A stretch of 64,000 nucleotides of DNA. It comes from Haloprofundus salinisoli. Lineage in GTDB: Archaea; Halobacteriota; Halobacteria; Halobacteriales; Haloferacaceae. Positions within the stretch are counted from its first letter, which is position 1, and every line of letters starts with the position of its first letter. The DNA is taken from NCBI RefSeq assembly GCF_020097815.1, contig NZ_CP083664.1, forward strand, positions 248,001 through 312,000, written 5' to 3'. Both the position numbers and the translations under genes were made by a program. Shown here piece after piece: positions 44,083 to 53,212 of this stretch. The notes under the pieces were generated by a model that was not told the origin of the DNA, made no database searches, and saw only the letters and a list, made by a program, of their open reading frames with translations.

Positions 44083-46128
44083 TCACTCTCGCTCCTCCTT
44101 CTGAACGGAGAGCGTCGCGGGAGCGGCGTCGGTAACGGCGACGTCGTAGCTGTCGACCGATTCGCCGCCGACGAGCCATCGAGCGTCTGTGTCGGCGTCG
44201 ACCGTCACCGGGTCCGAACTGAAGTTCGCCACCCACGTCAACCCGTTCCGCCTGGCCAGTCGAACTTGGTCAGGGAGTCGCGGTGTCGTCTCCACATCCG
44301 CCCGGATCAACAGATCGCCGACCAGTTCGTCGGCGAGAGCAGCCTCCGGCCACGTGCCGACGTAGACTACCGAGCCCTCCCCGACGGTGTTGTGGATGAT
44401 TGCCGCCTCGCCGTCGGCGAGTTCGCCATCGTAACGGCCGACGACGTCGGCGCTATCGGCTACCGGCGAGAGCCAGTCGTTCCAGACGTGGCAGTCGAAC
44501 CGCTCGCCGCCGTAGCTGACGCGGCTCTCGATACGTTCGGGAATGCTCTCGAACTGGGTGACCTCCGCGCCGAGCACGTCCGTCAACGGCCCCGGCTGCT
44601 GCGTCTCGTGGAGCTTGTTGTACGGGTCTTTCACCCCCGAGCGCATCGTTACGAGGAGTTCGCCGCCCGAGCGGACGTACGATTCGAGCGTGTCCGCCAA
44701 GTGGTCGTCTGCGAGGTAGAGCGTCGGGGCGACGACGGCGTCGTAGCCGGATAGCTCCGCCGACGGAGGGACGACGTCGACGGTCACGGAGCGCGCTTGG
44801 AGCGCCGCGTAGTACGTCTCCGCGTGCTCCCAGTAGTCGAAGTCGGGCGTGTTGGGTTCGATTTCCAGCGCCCAGAGGTTGTCGTAATCGTGGAGAACGG
44901 CTACGTTCGCCTCCGAGCCCGCGGTCGTCTGCTCGTCGGGTTCAGTCTCGCGGCCGTCGAGCAGTTCGGCGAACTCCGTCGCCGCCCGCGCTGCGTCGCG
45001 ATAGCCGCGGTCGGGAGAGCCGTCCGGCGCGAGGAGGCCGCTGTGGTACTGTTCTTGTCCCATCAGACACTGCCGCCAGCGGAAGTACGAGACGACGTCC
45101 GCGCCGTGGGCGACCGCAAACTGCGCCCACAGACGCATCGCCCCCTCGCCGGGTTGTGGGGAGTACGGCGGCCAGTTGATGTCGCCCGGTTGCTGTTCCA
45201 TCACCCAGAACGGCGACCCGGTGGCGCTGCGATACAGGTCGTGGTTGAACGCGATTTGGTCGGGGTCGCCGACGCGCAGCTGTTCTGTCGACGCCGGCGT
45301 CGACCGTTCCTGGACGTGGCCTGTGGGGTACGAGTCCCACGACGCGAAATCCAACTCTTCGGAGACGTCGTAGGCGTCGAGCGCGCCGAAGTGACCCATG
45401 AAGTTGTGCGTGACGAACCAGACGTCGTTCGCCTCCCGGAGCAGTTCGGTTTGGAGACGATTGTACTCGACGACGCTGTCGCTGCTGAATCGGTAGTAGT
45501 CGAGCAATCGGGCGGGATGGTGGTCCGCGGCGGTGTGTCGCGGCGGGTCGACCTGCGCGAACGAGTTGAGTTCTTGGCTCCAGAACGCGTTGCCCCACGA
45601 CTCGTTCAGCGTCTCAACGTCGCCGTACTTCTCCTTGAGCCACTGCCGGAACGCCGTCGCGCAGTCGTCGCAGTAGCACCGGATGGTGCCGTGACAGCCG
45701 TACTCGTTGTCCGTCTGCCACCCGGCGACGGTGGGGTCGTCCGCGAACGCCTCCGCCAGCGCCTCGGTGATGCGTCGCGTCTCACGTCGGTAGATTTCGG
45801 AGTTGTAGCAGTAGTGGCGTCTGCTCCCGTAATGTCGAGGCGTACCGTCTGCCTCCGCTTGTCGAATTTCCGGATACTCGTCGACCAGCCACTTGGGGGG
45901 CGTCGCCGTCGGCGTGCAGAGCACCGCCTGCATTCCGTGGTCGCCGATGAGCGAGACGGCGTCTTTCAACCACTCGAAGTCGAGGTCACCGGGCTCCGGT
46001 TCCAGTCGTGACCAACTGAACTCGCCCATGCGGACGTACTCTAAGCCGGCGTCGGCCATCTGCTCGATATCTCGCGCTAATCGCTCCTCGGGCCAGTGTT
46101 CCGGAAAATAGCAAACTCCGGTCTTCAT
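44083..46128 (-). CDS. GH42 beta-galactosidase
   Basis: A 681-residue glycoside hydrolase family 42 enzyme, the full length for the family. CYFPEHWPEERLARDIEQM opens the barrel. The acid/base is Glu142 in WQTDNEYGCH, and the nucleophile is Glu311 in FWVMEQQPGDINW. Cysteines in the CYNS and CYCDDC segments match the GH42 zinc site. The trimerisation domain (YDAVVAPTLYLADDHLADTLESYVRSGGEL) and a C-terminal beta domain follow. The protein is very acidic and has no signal peptide, so it acts on imported galactosides. It resembles the halophilic beta-galactosidase BgaH. It follows the transporter ATPase gene in the same operon. Confidence 0.95.
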   Translation of the reverse strand: MKTGVCYFPEHWPEERLARDIEQMADAGLEYVRMGEFSWSRLEPEPGDLDFEWLKDAVSLIGDHGMQAVLCTPTATPPKWLVDEYPEIRQAEADGTPRHYGSRRHYCYNSEIYRRETRRITEALAEAFADDPTVAGWQTDNEYGCHGTIRCYCDDCATAFRQWLKEKYGDVETLNESWGNAFWSQELNSFAQVDPPRHTAADHHPARLLDYYRFSSDSVVEYNRLQTELLREANDVWFVTHNFMGHFGALDAYDVSEELDFASWDSYPTGHVQERSTPASTEQLRVGDPDQIAFNHDLYRSATGSPFWVMEQQPGDINWPPYSPQPGEGAMRLWAQFAVAHGADVVSYFRWRQCLMGQEQYHSGLLAPDGSPDRGYRDAARAATEFAELLDGRETEPDEQTTAGSEANVAVLHDYDNLWALEIEPNTPDFDYWEHAETYYAALQARSVTVDVVPPSAELSGYDAVVAPTLYLADDHLADTLESYVRSGGELLVTMRSGVKDPYNKLHETQQPGPLTDVLGAEVTQFESIPERIESRVSYGGERFDCHVWNDWLSPVADSADVVGRYDGELADGEAAIIHNTVGEGSVVYVGTWPEAALADELVGDLLIRADVETTPRLPDQVRLARRNGLTWVANFSSDPVTVDADTDARWLVGGESVDSYDVAVTDAAPATLSVQKEERE

Positions 46129-46184
46129 GGCTGAGCGTCTCTCTGTGTCATGATAAAAGCGTGTGTTTTCGTCGGAGAGCGGTG

Positions 46185-47315
46185 TTATACGCTCTGTGTC
46201 CGCGTGTACTGTTCGTAGTCGATATCCGTCTCGCCGGTCTTCGTCTTAATCGCCTCCGTCGTCTCTGCGTCGAACAGATAGAGGTCTTCCTCTTCGAAGC
46301 CGAACTCGACGACCGAACCCTCGGTAGGCCGGATTTCGCTCTGGATTCGAGCAGTGATGTCGACGTGGTCCATCTTCGCGTAGAGAAAGTTCTCGTTACC
46401 CATCTGCTCGACGACGGTCACCTCGCTCGGGAGACTACCGTCGGACGCGAGCGTCAAGTCTTCCGGGCGAATGCCCACGCGAACCTGACTTCGTCCCTCG
46501 ACCAGCGACTCGTCTTCGAGCGTGTAGGAGAAGCCGCCGGGACCGGTGAGCGTGTTGCCCTCCACCGCCGCTGTGAAAAGGTTGATGCTCGGACTGCCGA
46601 TGAAACCGGCGACGAACTCGTTGGTGGGGCTGCGATACACTTCGCTCGCGGTGCCGACCTGCTGGAGCACGCCGCCGTTGAGCACGACGATCCTGTCGCC
46701 CATGGCCATCGCTTCCGTCTGGTCGTGGGTCACGTACGCGGTGGTGACTCCCAGCTCCTGCTGGAGTTCCTGAAGTTCGGTCCGCATCGTCGACCGGAGC
46801 TTCGCGTCGAGATTCGACAGTGGTTCGTCCATCAGGAAGACCTCCGGGTCCCGGATAATGGCACGGCCGAGGGCGACGCGCTGCTGTTGCCCCCCCGAGA
46901 GCTCCTTAGGTTTCTTCTCCAGGAGGTCCTCAATGCCGAGCAGCTCCGCAACGTTCTCAACGCGGGAATCGATCTCCTCGGTCGTCTGCTTCGTCGAGAG
47001 CCGAAGCGGGAATCCGATGTTCTTTCGGACGGTCATGTGCGGGTACAGCGCGTAGTTCTGAAACACCATCGCAACGTCGCGCTCGCGCGCGCGTTTGTCA
47101 GTTACGTCTGTCCCGTCGAACTCGATAGTCCCGCTGGTCACGTCTTCTAATCCGGCGATACACCGGAGCGTTGTCGTCTTTCCGCAGCCTGACGGACCGA
47201 CGAAGACGAGGAACTCCCCGTCTTCGATTTTCAGGTTGAAGTCGTCGACTGCAACGATCTGTTCGCCGTTCTCACCAAACGTCTTGCGTAAGTTCGTGAT
47301 GTCGATTTTTGCCAT
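46185..47315 (-). CDS. CUT1 sugar ABC transporter ATP-binding protein
   Basis: A 376-residue MalK/UgpC-type ATPase with Walker A GPSGCGKTT, Q-loop VFQNYALYPHM, signature LSGGQQQRVALGRAI, Walker B VFLMDEP, switch VTHDQTEAMAMGD, and a C-terminal TOBE domain (FIGSPSINLFTAAVEG, GIRPEDLTL). It energises the permeases encoded just upstream in the same operon, ten bases away. It is a paralogue of the ATPase encoded at 13631-14767. Confidence 0.95.
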   Translation of the reverse strand: MAKIDITNLRKTFGENGEQIVAVDDFNLKIEDGEFLVFVGPSGCGKTTTLRCIAGLEDVTSGTIEFDGTDVTDKRARERDVAMVFQNYALYPHMTVRKNIGFPLRLSTKQTTEEIDSRVENVAELLGIEDLLEKKPKELSGGQQQRVALGRAIIRDPEVFLMDEPLSNLDAKLRSTMRTELQELQQELGVTTAYVTHDQTEAMAMGDRIVVLNGGVLQQVGTASEVYRSPTNEFVAGFIGSPSINLFTAAVEGNTLTGPGGFSYTLEDESLVEGRSQVRVGIRPEDLTLASDGSLPSEVTVVEQMGNENFLYAKMDHVDITARIQSEIRPTEGSVVEFGFEEEDLYLFDAETTEAIKTKTGETDIDYEQYTRTQSV

Positions 47316-47325
47316 ATGTGATCAC

Positions 47326-48162
47326 CTATTGTTTGACCGAACCGGAGAGGATCCCCTTGATGAAGTACTGCTGGAGCGTCAAGAACACGACGAAAATGGG
47401 CGTTACGGCCAGCGAGGTTCCCACCATGATCTGGTCGAACGCCACTCGCTGTTGGCCGACGAGGTCCGCCAGCGCGAGCGGAATCGTGAACATCTGCGGA
47501 TCCTGCAGAATGACAAGCGGGTAGAGGAACGCCTGCCACTGGTTTAAGAAGAGAATAATTGCCAGCGCCGCCAACGACGGGAGCATCGTCGGGAGTGCAA
47601 TCTTGTAGTACAGTTGGAACTCGGTGGCACCGTCCATGCGTGCAGACTCCAGAAGCGAGTCCGGAATCGCCTTCATGTTCTGTCGCATCAGGAAGATGCC
47701 GAGCGGGTTCGCCGCCCACGGCAGAATCACTGCGAGATACGAGTTCGTCCAGCCGATCTGCACCATCAGGAGGAACAGCGGAATGATGAGCAGCTGTATA
47801 GGCAATACGAGCGTCGCCAAGATGAAGTAGAACAGCGGCTCTTTGAAACGGAATTCGTACTTCGCGAAGGCGAAACCTGCCATCGAACAGAGGATCAGCG
47901 ACAGTATCGTGTACGTCACTGCGATGATGATACTGTTGCCGATACTCCTGACGAAGTCGACGTTCTGTTGAAGCGCCCGGAAGTTCTCGAGGAAGTACGC
48001 CCCCGGAAGCAGCCGCGGCGGCCACGAGAAGAACTCCGACTGCGGAATCGTCGCGGCGACGAGCATCCAGTACAGGGGTATCAGTACCAACGCCGTGATG
48101 ACGAGCAGGAAGATGTAGCTTCCGAACTTCCAGAGCGCTTCTCTTTGGTCTCGGATGTGCAT
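47326..48162 (-). CDS. Sugar ABC transporter permease, MalG/UgpE type
   Basis: A 278-residue permease with six predicted helices starting FGSYIFLLVITALVLIPLYWML. The EAA loop is LLESARMDGATEFQLYYKIALPTMLP. Its ATG shares one base with the stop of the partner permease gene, so the two are tightly coupled. Confidence 0.95.
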   Translation of the reverse strand: MHIRDQREALWKFGSYIFLLVITALVLIPLYWMLVAATIPQSEFFSWPPRLLPGAYFLENFRALQQNVDFVRSIGNSIIIAVTYTILSLILCSMAGFAFAKYEFRFKEPLFYFILATLVLPIQLLIIPLFLLMVQIGWTNSYLAVILPWAANPLGIFLMRQNMKAIPDSLLESARMDGATEFQLYYKIALPTMLPSLAALAIILFLNQWQAFLYPLVILQDPQMFTIPLALADLVGQQRVAFDQIMVGTSLAVTPIFVVFLTLQQYFIKGILSGSVKQ

Positions 48163-49181
48163 TACGATTCACTCCCGTATCTGATTTGGATTATCGACAT
48201 GATGCTCACGAGGACGACGAGTATGACCGACACCGCGCTAGCGTATCCCAGGTTCAACTGGAGGAACGCCTGGTTGTAGATGTACTGTACGATGGTGATG
48301 GTCGCGTTCGACGGGCCGCCGCCGGTGATGACGTACGGTTCGGCGAATATCTGGAACGTCCCGATTGTCGAAGAGACAATGACGAATAGCAGCACCGGCC
48401 GGAGTTGCGGCAGCGTGACATACCGGAACTTCTGCCAGCGGCTCGCGCCGTCGATTTCCGCGGCCTCGTAGAGTGGCTGCGGAACCGTCTGCAAACCTGC
48501 GAGGAGGATGATCATGTTGTAACCGAGCCAACGCCACGTGACCGCGATAACGAGCGTTATCCGCGCCCAGAAGCCGTCTCCTAACCACGGAATCGCGCTG
48601 ACGCCGATGGTCTCCAGCACGTAGTTGACGAGTCCGACCTGCCCGTTGAACAAGAGGAGGAAGATCGTCGAGTACGCGACCAGCCCCGTCGCTACCGGCA
48701 GCGCGATGAGCGTCCGAAACAGTCCCTTCGCGCGGATGAACTTCGCGTCCAGCACGAGCGCTGTGGCCAGTCCGAGGATGACCATTGTCGGCACTTGCAC
48801 GAAGAAGATGAACGCCGTGTTGAACAGCGACCGATGGAACAGCGAGTCCCTGAATACGAGGCGTTCGTAGTGGCTCAGCCCCACGAACTCGAGTCTCGCA
48901 ATCTCCGGTATCGAAACGATGACCGGCCCCATCTGAATACTCAACAAGATGTCGTTGGAGACACCGATATAGTTGAAAAACGACAGGTAGAACGTGTACG
49001 CCGCCGGAAACATGAGGAAGATTCCGAAAAGGATGAAAAACGGCGATATGTAGAGGTACGGCAGTCCCGGCACCGTCGGTACTGCGCCGGAGAGATCTTG
49101 GCGCGCGTACCGCACGCGGTCGGAGAGCCGTTGGTACGTAGTCGACGAGCGAAGCGTCGACTGAATAGCGGTGAGTACCAT
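48162..49181 (-). CDS. Sugar ABC transporter permease, MalF/UgpA type
   Basis: A 339-residue permease. After a charged N-terminal extension the helices begin YLYISPFFILFGIFLMFPAAYTFYLSFF. The EAA loop is LYEAAEIDGASRWQKFRYVTLPQLRP. It carries a long outward loop after the first helix (residues about 60-115), as in other MalF-like proteins. It is separated from the binding-protein gene by about 250 bases, perhaps for differential expression. Confidence 0.93.
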   Translation of the reverse strand: MVLTAIQSTLRSSTTYQRLSDRVRYARQDLSGAVPTVPGLPYLYISPFFILFGIFLMFPAAYTFYLSFFNYIGVSNDILLSIQMGPVIVSIPEIARLEFVGLSHYERLVFRDSLFHRSLFNTAFIFFVQVPTMVILGLATALVLDAKFIRAKGLFRTLIALPVATGLVAYSTIFLLLFNGQVGLVNYVLETIGVSAIPWLGDGFWARITLVIAVTWRWLGYNMIILLAGLQTVPQPLYEAAEIDGASRWQKFRYVTLPQLRPVLLFVIVSSTIGTFQIFAEPYVITGGGPSNATITIVQYIYNQAFLQLNLGYASAVSVILVVLVSIMSIIQIRYGSES

Positions 49182-49432
49182 ACGCGGCGACTACACCCCC
49201 CCGTCGTCCGACGTGAGACGGGCGTCGTTCTCCGGGCGTGCGGTAGTTTTCGACCGTAGGCTCATCGGGAGACGGTTCTCCGCGAGACAAAGTCGGCCGA
49301 CTGTGGTTCGTTCGGACTCGTCGCTCGTTACTGCTGGCATGGGTTGGCTCACCGTGGTAATGGCATCGACATTTCGGTCGGTCTTATAGCTATGTGTTCG
49401 TGTCTATCTCGGTCCGGGTGTCGGCGCCGTCG

Positions 49433-50788
49433 TCACGCGAGTTCCCGGTCGGTCCGGTCGGCGACGGTTTGTGCGGCGTCTTTCATCGCCTGCTCGGGAC
49501 TTTTCGCGCCGTCAAGCATCCGGCCGAGTTCGGTTTCGAGCGCGTCCTGCGCTTCGGGTGAATCCGTCGTGTAGTTGTACGGTTGAATCTCGGTCGCCAC
49601 TTCCGCGAACAGACGGAAGATAGGCTGTCCATCGTAGAAATCCTGTTCTCGGTCGTAGATATCGGCGTCGTAGGCCGTACTCAGCGACGGGAACAGGCCG
49701 TAATTTTCCAGCATGGTGTTCTGGACTTCTGGGGTCGTCATCGCCCAGAGACAGAAGTCGAACGCGCGATTAACGACGCTCTGGTCGCTGATTTGCGAGG
49801 GGATAGCCATGTTCGAACCGCCACGGTTCGACGCACGGTTGCCGCCCGGCTCGAACGCCGGGAGTTTGTAGACGCCCCAGTTCCCCGCGGAGTCCGGCAG
49901 CTCGGCGCGGAGCGTTCCGTCCATCCACGCTGCACTTGGCAGCGATGCGAGTGTCCCTTCTGCGAACGAAGTAAACCAACTGCCGGACCACAGTTCGATC
50001 CGAGTCGTAATTCCGGCGTCACTCATATCTTTCATCAACTGAGCCACACGTATGCTCTCTTCGCTGCCGAGAGCGACGGCACCGTCGTCGGTGAACGCCT
50101 GTCCACCGAGCTGTCGCACGTACATTCGCCACGTCTGACCCATATCACCTTGTGGGAGGTTCACCATCGCAACGTCGTCAGGAAGCTGCTGTCCCGCCTG
50201 GATGAAGTCGTCCCACGTTTCGATACTCTCTACGTCGATACCGGCTTCCTCGTATATATCACGCTTGTAGAATACGCCTGTCGGGCCGATGTCCCACGGA
50301 ATTGCATACACCGCGTCGTTGTGGCTGACAGTCCCCCACTTCGTCTTCACGATGTCTTCTCGAATACCTGCCTCGTCGATACGGCTGGTCAGGTCGGTGA
50401 GACCGTTGACACTCGCGTAATTCGTCACGTCGAAGTTCTGTACGACCGAGAAGTCGGGCGCGCCACTCCCGCTGGTGATTGCGGTCTGGAACCGCTGCTC
50501 CCAGGAATCGCTGCCGAGTTCCTCGACGGTGACGTCCGCATCGTTCTCTTGGTTATACGTTTCGGCGGCGTCCTGCAGCGATCGGGCGGCGATGTCCCAA
50601 CCCCATCCCGTCGACGACTGGGCCATCTCCGAACTCGACCCGCCACCGTCCTGTGAACTGTTTCCTCCGTTCTCGTTCTGGTTGCCGTCAGTGCTGACGC
50701 TACATCCCGCTAAACTGGCCGCGCCGGCAACGCCGAGCATCTGAAGTAGCTGGCGGCGACGCGCACTAGGCTCTGAAGACTTTGGCAT
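49433..50788 (-). CDS. Sugar ABC transporter substrate-binding lipoprotein
   Basis: A 451-residue extracellular sugar-binding protein. SARRRQLLQMLGVAGAASLAGC is a Tat-type signal with lipobox cysteine, followed by an Asn/Gly/Ser linker. The mature protein has PWDIGPTGVFYKRDIYEEAGID, the aromatic-rich ligand region IELWSGSWFTSFAEGTLASLPSAAWM, and SNRGGSNMAIPSQI. It is the first transporter gene of the GH42 operon, so galactosides or galacto-oligosaccharides are the likely ligands. This inference rests on context only. Confidence 0.93.
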   Translation of the reverse strand: MPKSSEPSARRRQLLQMLGVAGAASLAGCSVSTDGNQNENGGNSSQDGGGSSSEMAQSSTGWGWDIAARSLQDAAETYNQENDADVTVEELGSDSWEQRFQTAITSGSGAPDFSVVQNFDVTNYASVNGLTDLTSRIDEAGIREDIVKTKWGTVSHNDAVYAIPWDIGPTGVFYKRDIYEEAGIDVESIETWDDFIQAGQQLPDDVAMVNLPQGDMGQTWRMYVRQLGGQAFTDDGAVALGSEESIRVAQLMKDMSDAGITTRIELWSGSWFTSFAEGTLASLPSAAWMDGTLRAELPDSAGNWGVYKLPAFEPGGNRASNRGGSNMAIPSQISDQSVVNRAFDFCLWAMTTPEVQNTMLENYGLFPSLSTAYDADIYDREQDFYDGQPIFRLFAEVATEIQPYNYTTDSPEAQDALETELGRMLDGAKSPEQAMKDAAQTVADRTDRELA

Positions 50789-50979
50789 AGGTTCTCCAGT
50801 GACACCATTTCTCTAGGGGCTATATCAATATACCGGTGTGTATAATCATTAGTGGTTATCGACATCCGAGACGAGTGTCGATTCAGGCCGGCTGACGTGA
50901 GAACGCGCGAAAATAGTAGATGAGACAGTACGAGGACTTGCGGTACACCAGACCGTGGCAAACAGTGTGCGATTCAGAG

Positions 50980-51732
50980 TTAGTCGAGTTCGAACGTAGC
51001 TGCTAGCGCTTTATCGGGGTCGACAGTCGGGGTGAACTCACATCCGACGTACCCGTCGTAGCCGGCGTCGTCGATGGCCGCGAGGAGGTTTTCGTAGTTA
51101 ATCTCGCCCGTCCCCGGTTCGTGTCGGCCGGGAACGTCGGCGATATGGATGTGCCCGATGTGGTCGATGTTCTCGGTGATGGTCTCGATGACGTTGCCTT
51201 CGGTCACCTGCTGGTGGTACACGTCATAGAGGAGCTTCACGCTCGGAGAGTCGACTTCGCGGACGATGTCAACCCCCTCGGCGGTGTCGGTCAGATAGTA
51301 GCCAGGGTGGTCGACGGCTGTGTTCAGCGGTTCGACGACGAGCGTCACATCCGCGTCCTCGGCCTCTTTCGCGACCCGACCGAGTATCTCGACGATATTC
51401 TCGTGTTGGGTCTCCCGACTCGCGCCGTCTTGATCGGGCCCCGTCGTGACGATGAGCGTCGGGCAGTCGAGTTCCGACGCCGTCGCGATCGACTCGCGGA
51501 TGGTTTCGACCGTCTCGTCGGTCGCGCCGAGGTCAGTCAGTACGCCGCCCGCGGTACAACCGGCGATAAGAATGTCGGCGTCGTCGGCCGCTGCCCGTAG
51601 CGCCCCGAGGTCTTTCTCCCGCCAGTCCCAGAACTCTATCGCGCCGGCACCGGCGTCGGCGGCGCGTCCGATGCGGTCGTGAAACGGATCGTCGTCGTAC
51701 ACCATCTCGATGCAGACCGAGAAATCGACCAT
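50980..51732 (-). CDS. Hydroxypyruvate isomerase-like TIM-barrel protein
   Basis: A 250-residue xylose-isomerase-like barrel resembling Hyi/OtnI-type isomerases. FSVCIEMVYDDDPFHDRIGRAADAGAGAIEFWDWREKDL at the start, VVEPLNTAVDHPGYYLTDTAEG (Glu ligand), KLLYDVYHQQVTEGN (Asp, His) and HIHIADVPGRHEPGTGEINY (His, Arg, Glu). The ATG overlaps the stop of the preceding Gfo/Idh/MocA gene by one base. The pair may oxidise and isomerise a sugar or keto acid. Confidence 0.9.
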   Translation of the reverse strand: MVDFSVCIEMVYDDDPFHDRIGRAADAGAGAIEFWDWREKDLGALRAAADDADILIAGCTAGGVLTDLGATDETVETIRESIATASELDCPTLIVTTGPDQDGASRETQHENIVEILGRVAKEAEDADVTLVVEPLNTAVDHPGYYLTDTAEGVDIVREVDSPSVKLLYDVYHQQVTEGNVIETITENIDHIGHIHIADVPGRHEPGTGEINYENLLAAIDDAGYDGYVGCEFTPTVDPDKALAATFELD

Positions 51733-52835
51733 CAGTCCTCTCCCGCCGGCTTTGGCGTGAGTTCGCCCGACTCGATCATCGCGGCGAGCGGATTGTCGTC
51801 GATATCCAGTGGGAGGTCGACTCGTCCCCGCCGACGGGCCGACTCCCATACTGAGAAGATGAGTTCGGTGGCGTTCAGCGCGTTCTCCGCGCCGAGTTCC
51901 GGCGTTTCTCCCGTCTCCAGACAGTGGACGTTCTCGGCGATGGCACGGTCGATGAACTCCCAGCCGTGGAGTCCGTCTTCGGTTTCGACAGTCTCCCAGT
52001 CACCGCCGCCGCGGCGAATACGCAATGCCGGCAGTTCCTCGCCGTTTTCTCTCTCGGGTCCGACTTCGATGGTCCCCTCAGTTCCGATGAGTCGGTTGTG
52101 ACAGCGGAACGCGTCGGTGGGCCCGCCGGTTCCGGTACTGTCGGAAGCGGCGACGCCGTGGACGCCGTTTTCGTACTCCCAGTGGACGATGGCCTGGTTC
52201 TCGTTGTGCGTGCCGAAGAGGATGTTCTCTTCGTCATAGTGAATCTGTCCGAGGACCCACTCACCCGGCGTCTCGTCGTTGAAGTAGTTACAGAGGTCGA
52301 AGGAGTGGCTTCCGTAGTCGAAGATACCGACCGGAGCGGAAAACTCCACGCGCTGAAGTTCGCCGATTTCACCGTCGTCGAGCAACTGCTTCGCGGTTCT
52401 GACTGCATCGCTGAACCGTCGCTGGTGGTTGATGGTGAGTTGGACCCCGTGGCGCGACGCCTCCTGTGTCATGAGTTTGGCGCCCCCGTAGGTGTCGGCC
52501 ATCGGTTTCTCGCAGTGAATCGCGTCGACGACACCGCTTCGGATACAGTCGATGGCGATGCGCTCGTGAATCGCCGGCGGCACGCAGATGGAGACGATAT
52601 CCGGTTCGACTTCCTGAAGCATCGTCTCGTACGACCCAAATATTGCGTCGTCGTCGAGGTCGAACTCCGCCGCGAAAGCTTCGGCATTCTCCCGAACGAT
52701 ATCCGCGCAGGCGGCCAAGGTGCAATCGTCCTGTTTCTCGTATCCGGCCGCGTGGTGATACGCCATCGCGTACCCATCTCTCCCCGGGTTCTCAGGCTCT
52801 GCGCCAGTTCCAATTACCGCTACGGTGTACGGCAT
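51732..52835 (-). CDS. Gfo/Idh/MocA family oxidoreductase
   Basis: A 367-residue oxidoreductase. VAVIGTGAEPENPGRDGYAMAYHHAAGY is an extended cofactor loop, VDAIHCEKPMADT holds the catalytic EKP, and IFDYGSHSFDLCNYF is the active-site helix. The C-terminal domain lies at about residues 140-300. Start chosen as the ATG giving MPYTVAVIG, four codons into the longest frame. Divergent from the galactonate dehydratase-like gene and first gene of a pair with the hydroxypyruvate isomerase-like gene. Confidence 0.9.
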   Translation of the reverse strand: MPYTVAVIGTGAEPENPGRDGYAMAYHHAAGYEKQDDCTLAACADIVRENAEAFAAEFDLDDDAIFGSYETMLQEVEPDIVSICVPPAIHERIAIDCIRSGVVDAIHCEKPMADTYGGAKLMTQEASRHGVQLTINHQRRFSDAVRTAKQLLDDGEIGELQRVEFSAPVGIFDYGSHSFDLCNYFNDETPGEWVLGQIHYDEENILFGTHNENQAIVHWEYENGVHGVAASDSTGTGGPTDAFRCHNRLIGTEGTIEVGPERENGEELPALRIRRGGGDWETVETEDGLHGWEFIDRAIAENVHCLETGETPELGAENALNATELIFSVWESARRRGRVDLPLDIDDNPLAAMIESGELTPKPAGED

Positions 52836-53212
52836 CCTGTAAAACACTCAGATTCCAACGTAAAGAGCTTCGCAAAACGGCAACAAGCGGTCGCTGCCCA
52901 GACGGGTGGAGAGACCAGCTCTCAGCGACGAAGCGGCTCACGTGCTCGGGTTCGGCCGACATGGGAGCCGAAAGTGCAGGATACGATACTTTTATGCTAA
53001 CCACCGGGACATATGGAAGCGAATGTCGCGGATAGCACTCGTTCGAGCGAGGAGTGCGGTCTTCGCTCGAACCCGTATCGGCGATATCCTCACGTTCGGG
53101 ACTGGGTCAACGTCGGGGATTACACTCGGCTGAACCGACCCGGCAGTGTGCGGCGACCACGGTAGACCGCGGTACCCGCTGCCGTGAAAAACTACGACAA
53201 CGACACAGAACT
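52836..53212. promoter_or_regulatory. Divergent promoter region with a stem-loop
   Basis: About 380 bases between two divergent catabolic genes. A TATA-like ACTTTTATG lies at 52988-52996, which would give the plus-strand galactonate dehydratase-like gene a long leader of nearly 190 bases. Within that leader, GTTCGAGCGA (53041-53050) pairs perfectly with 53063-53072 around a 12-base loop. The region is otherwise GC-rich with no gene. Confidence 0.45.

Noticed and set aside
14853-50840. TrmB-type operators (TACT-N7/8-GAGTA) upstream of the two sugar transporters and gdh
   Set aside because: No convincing match was found in the upstream regions inspected.
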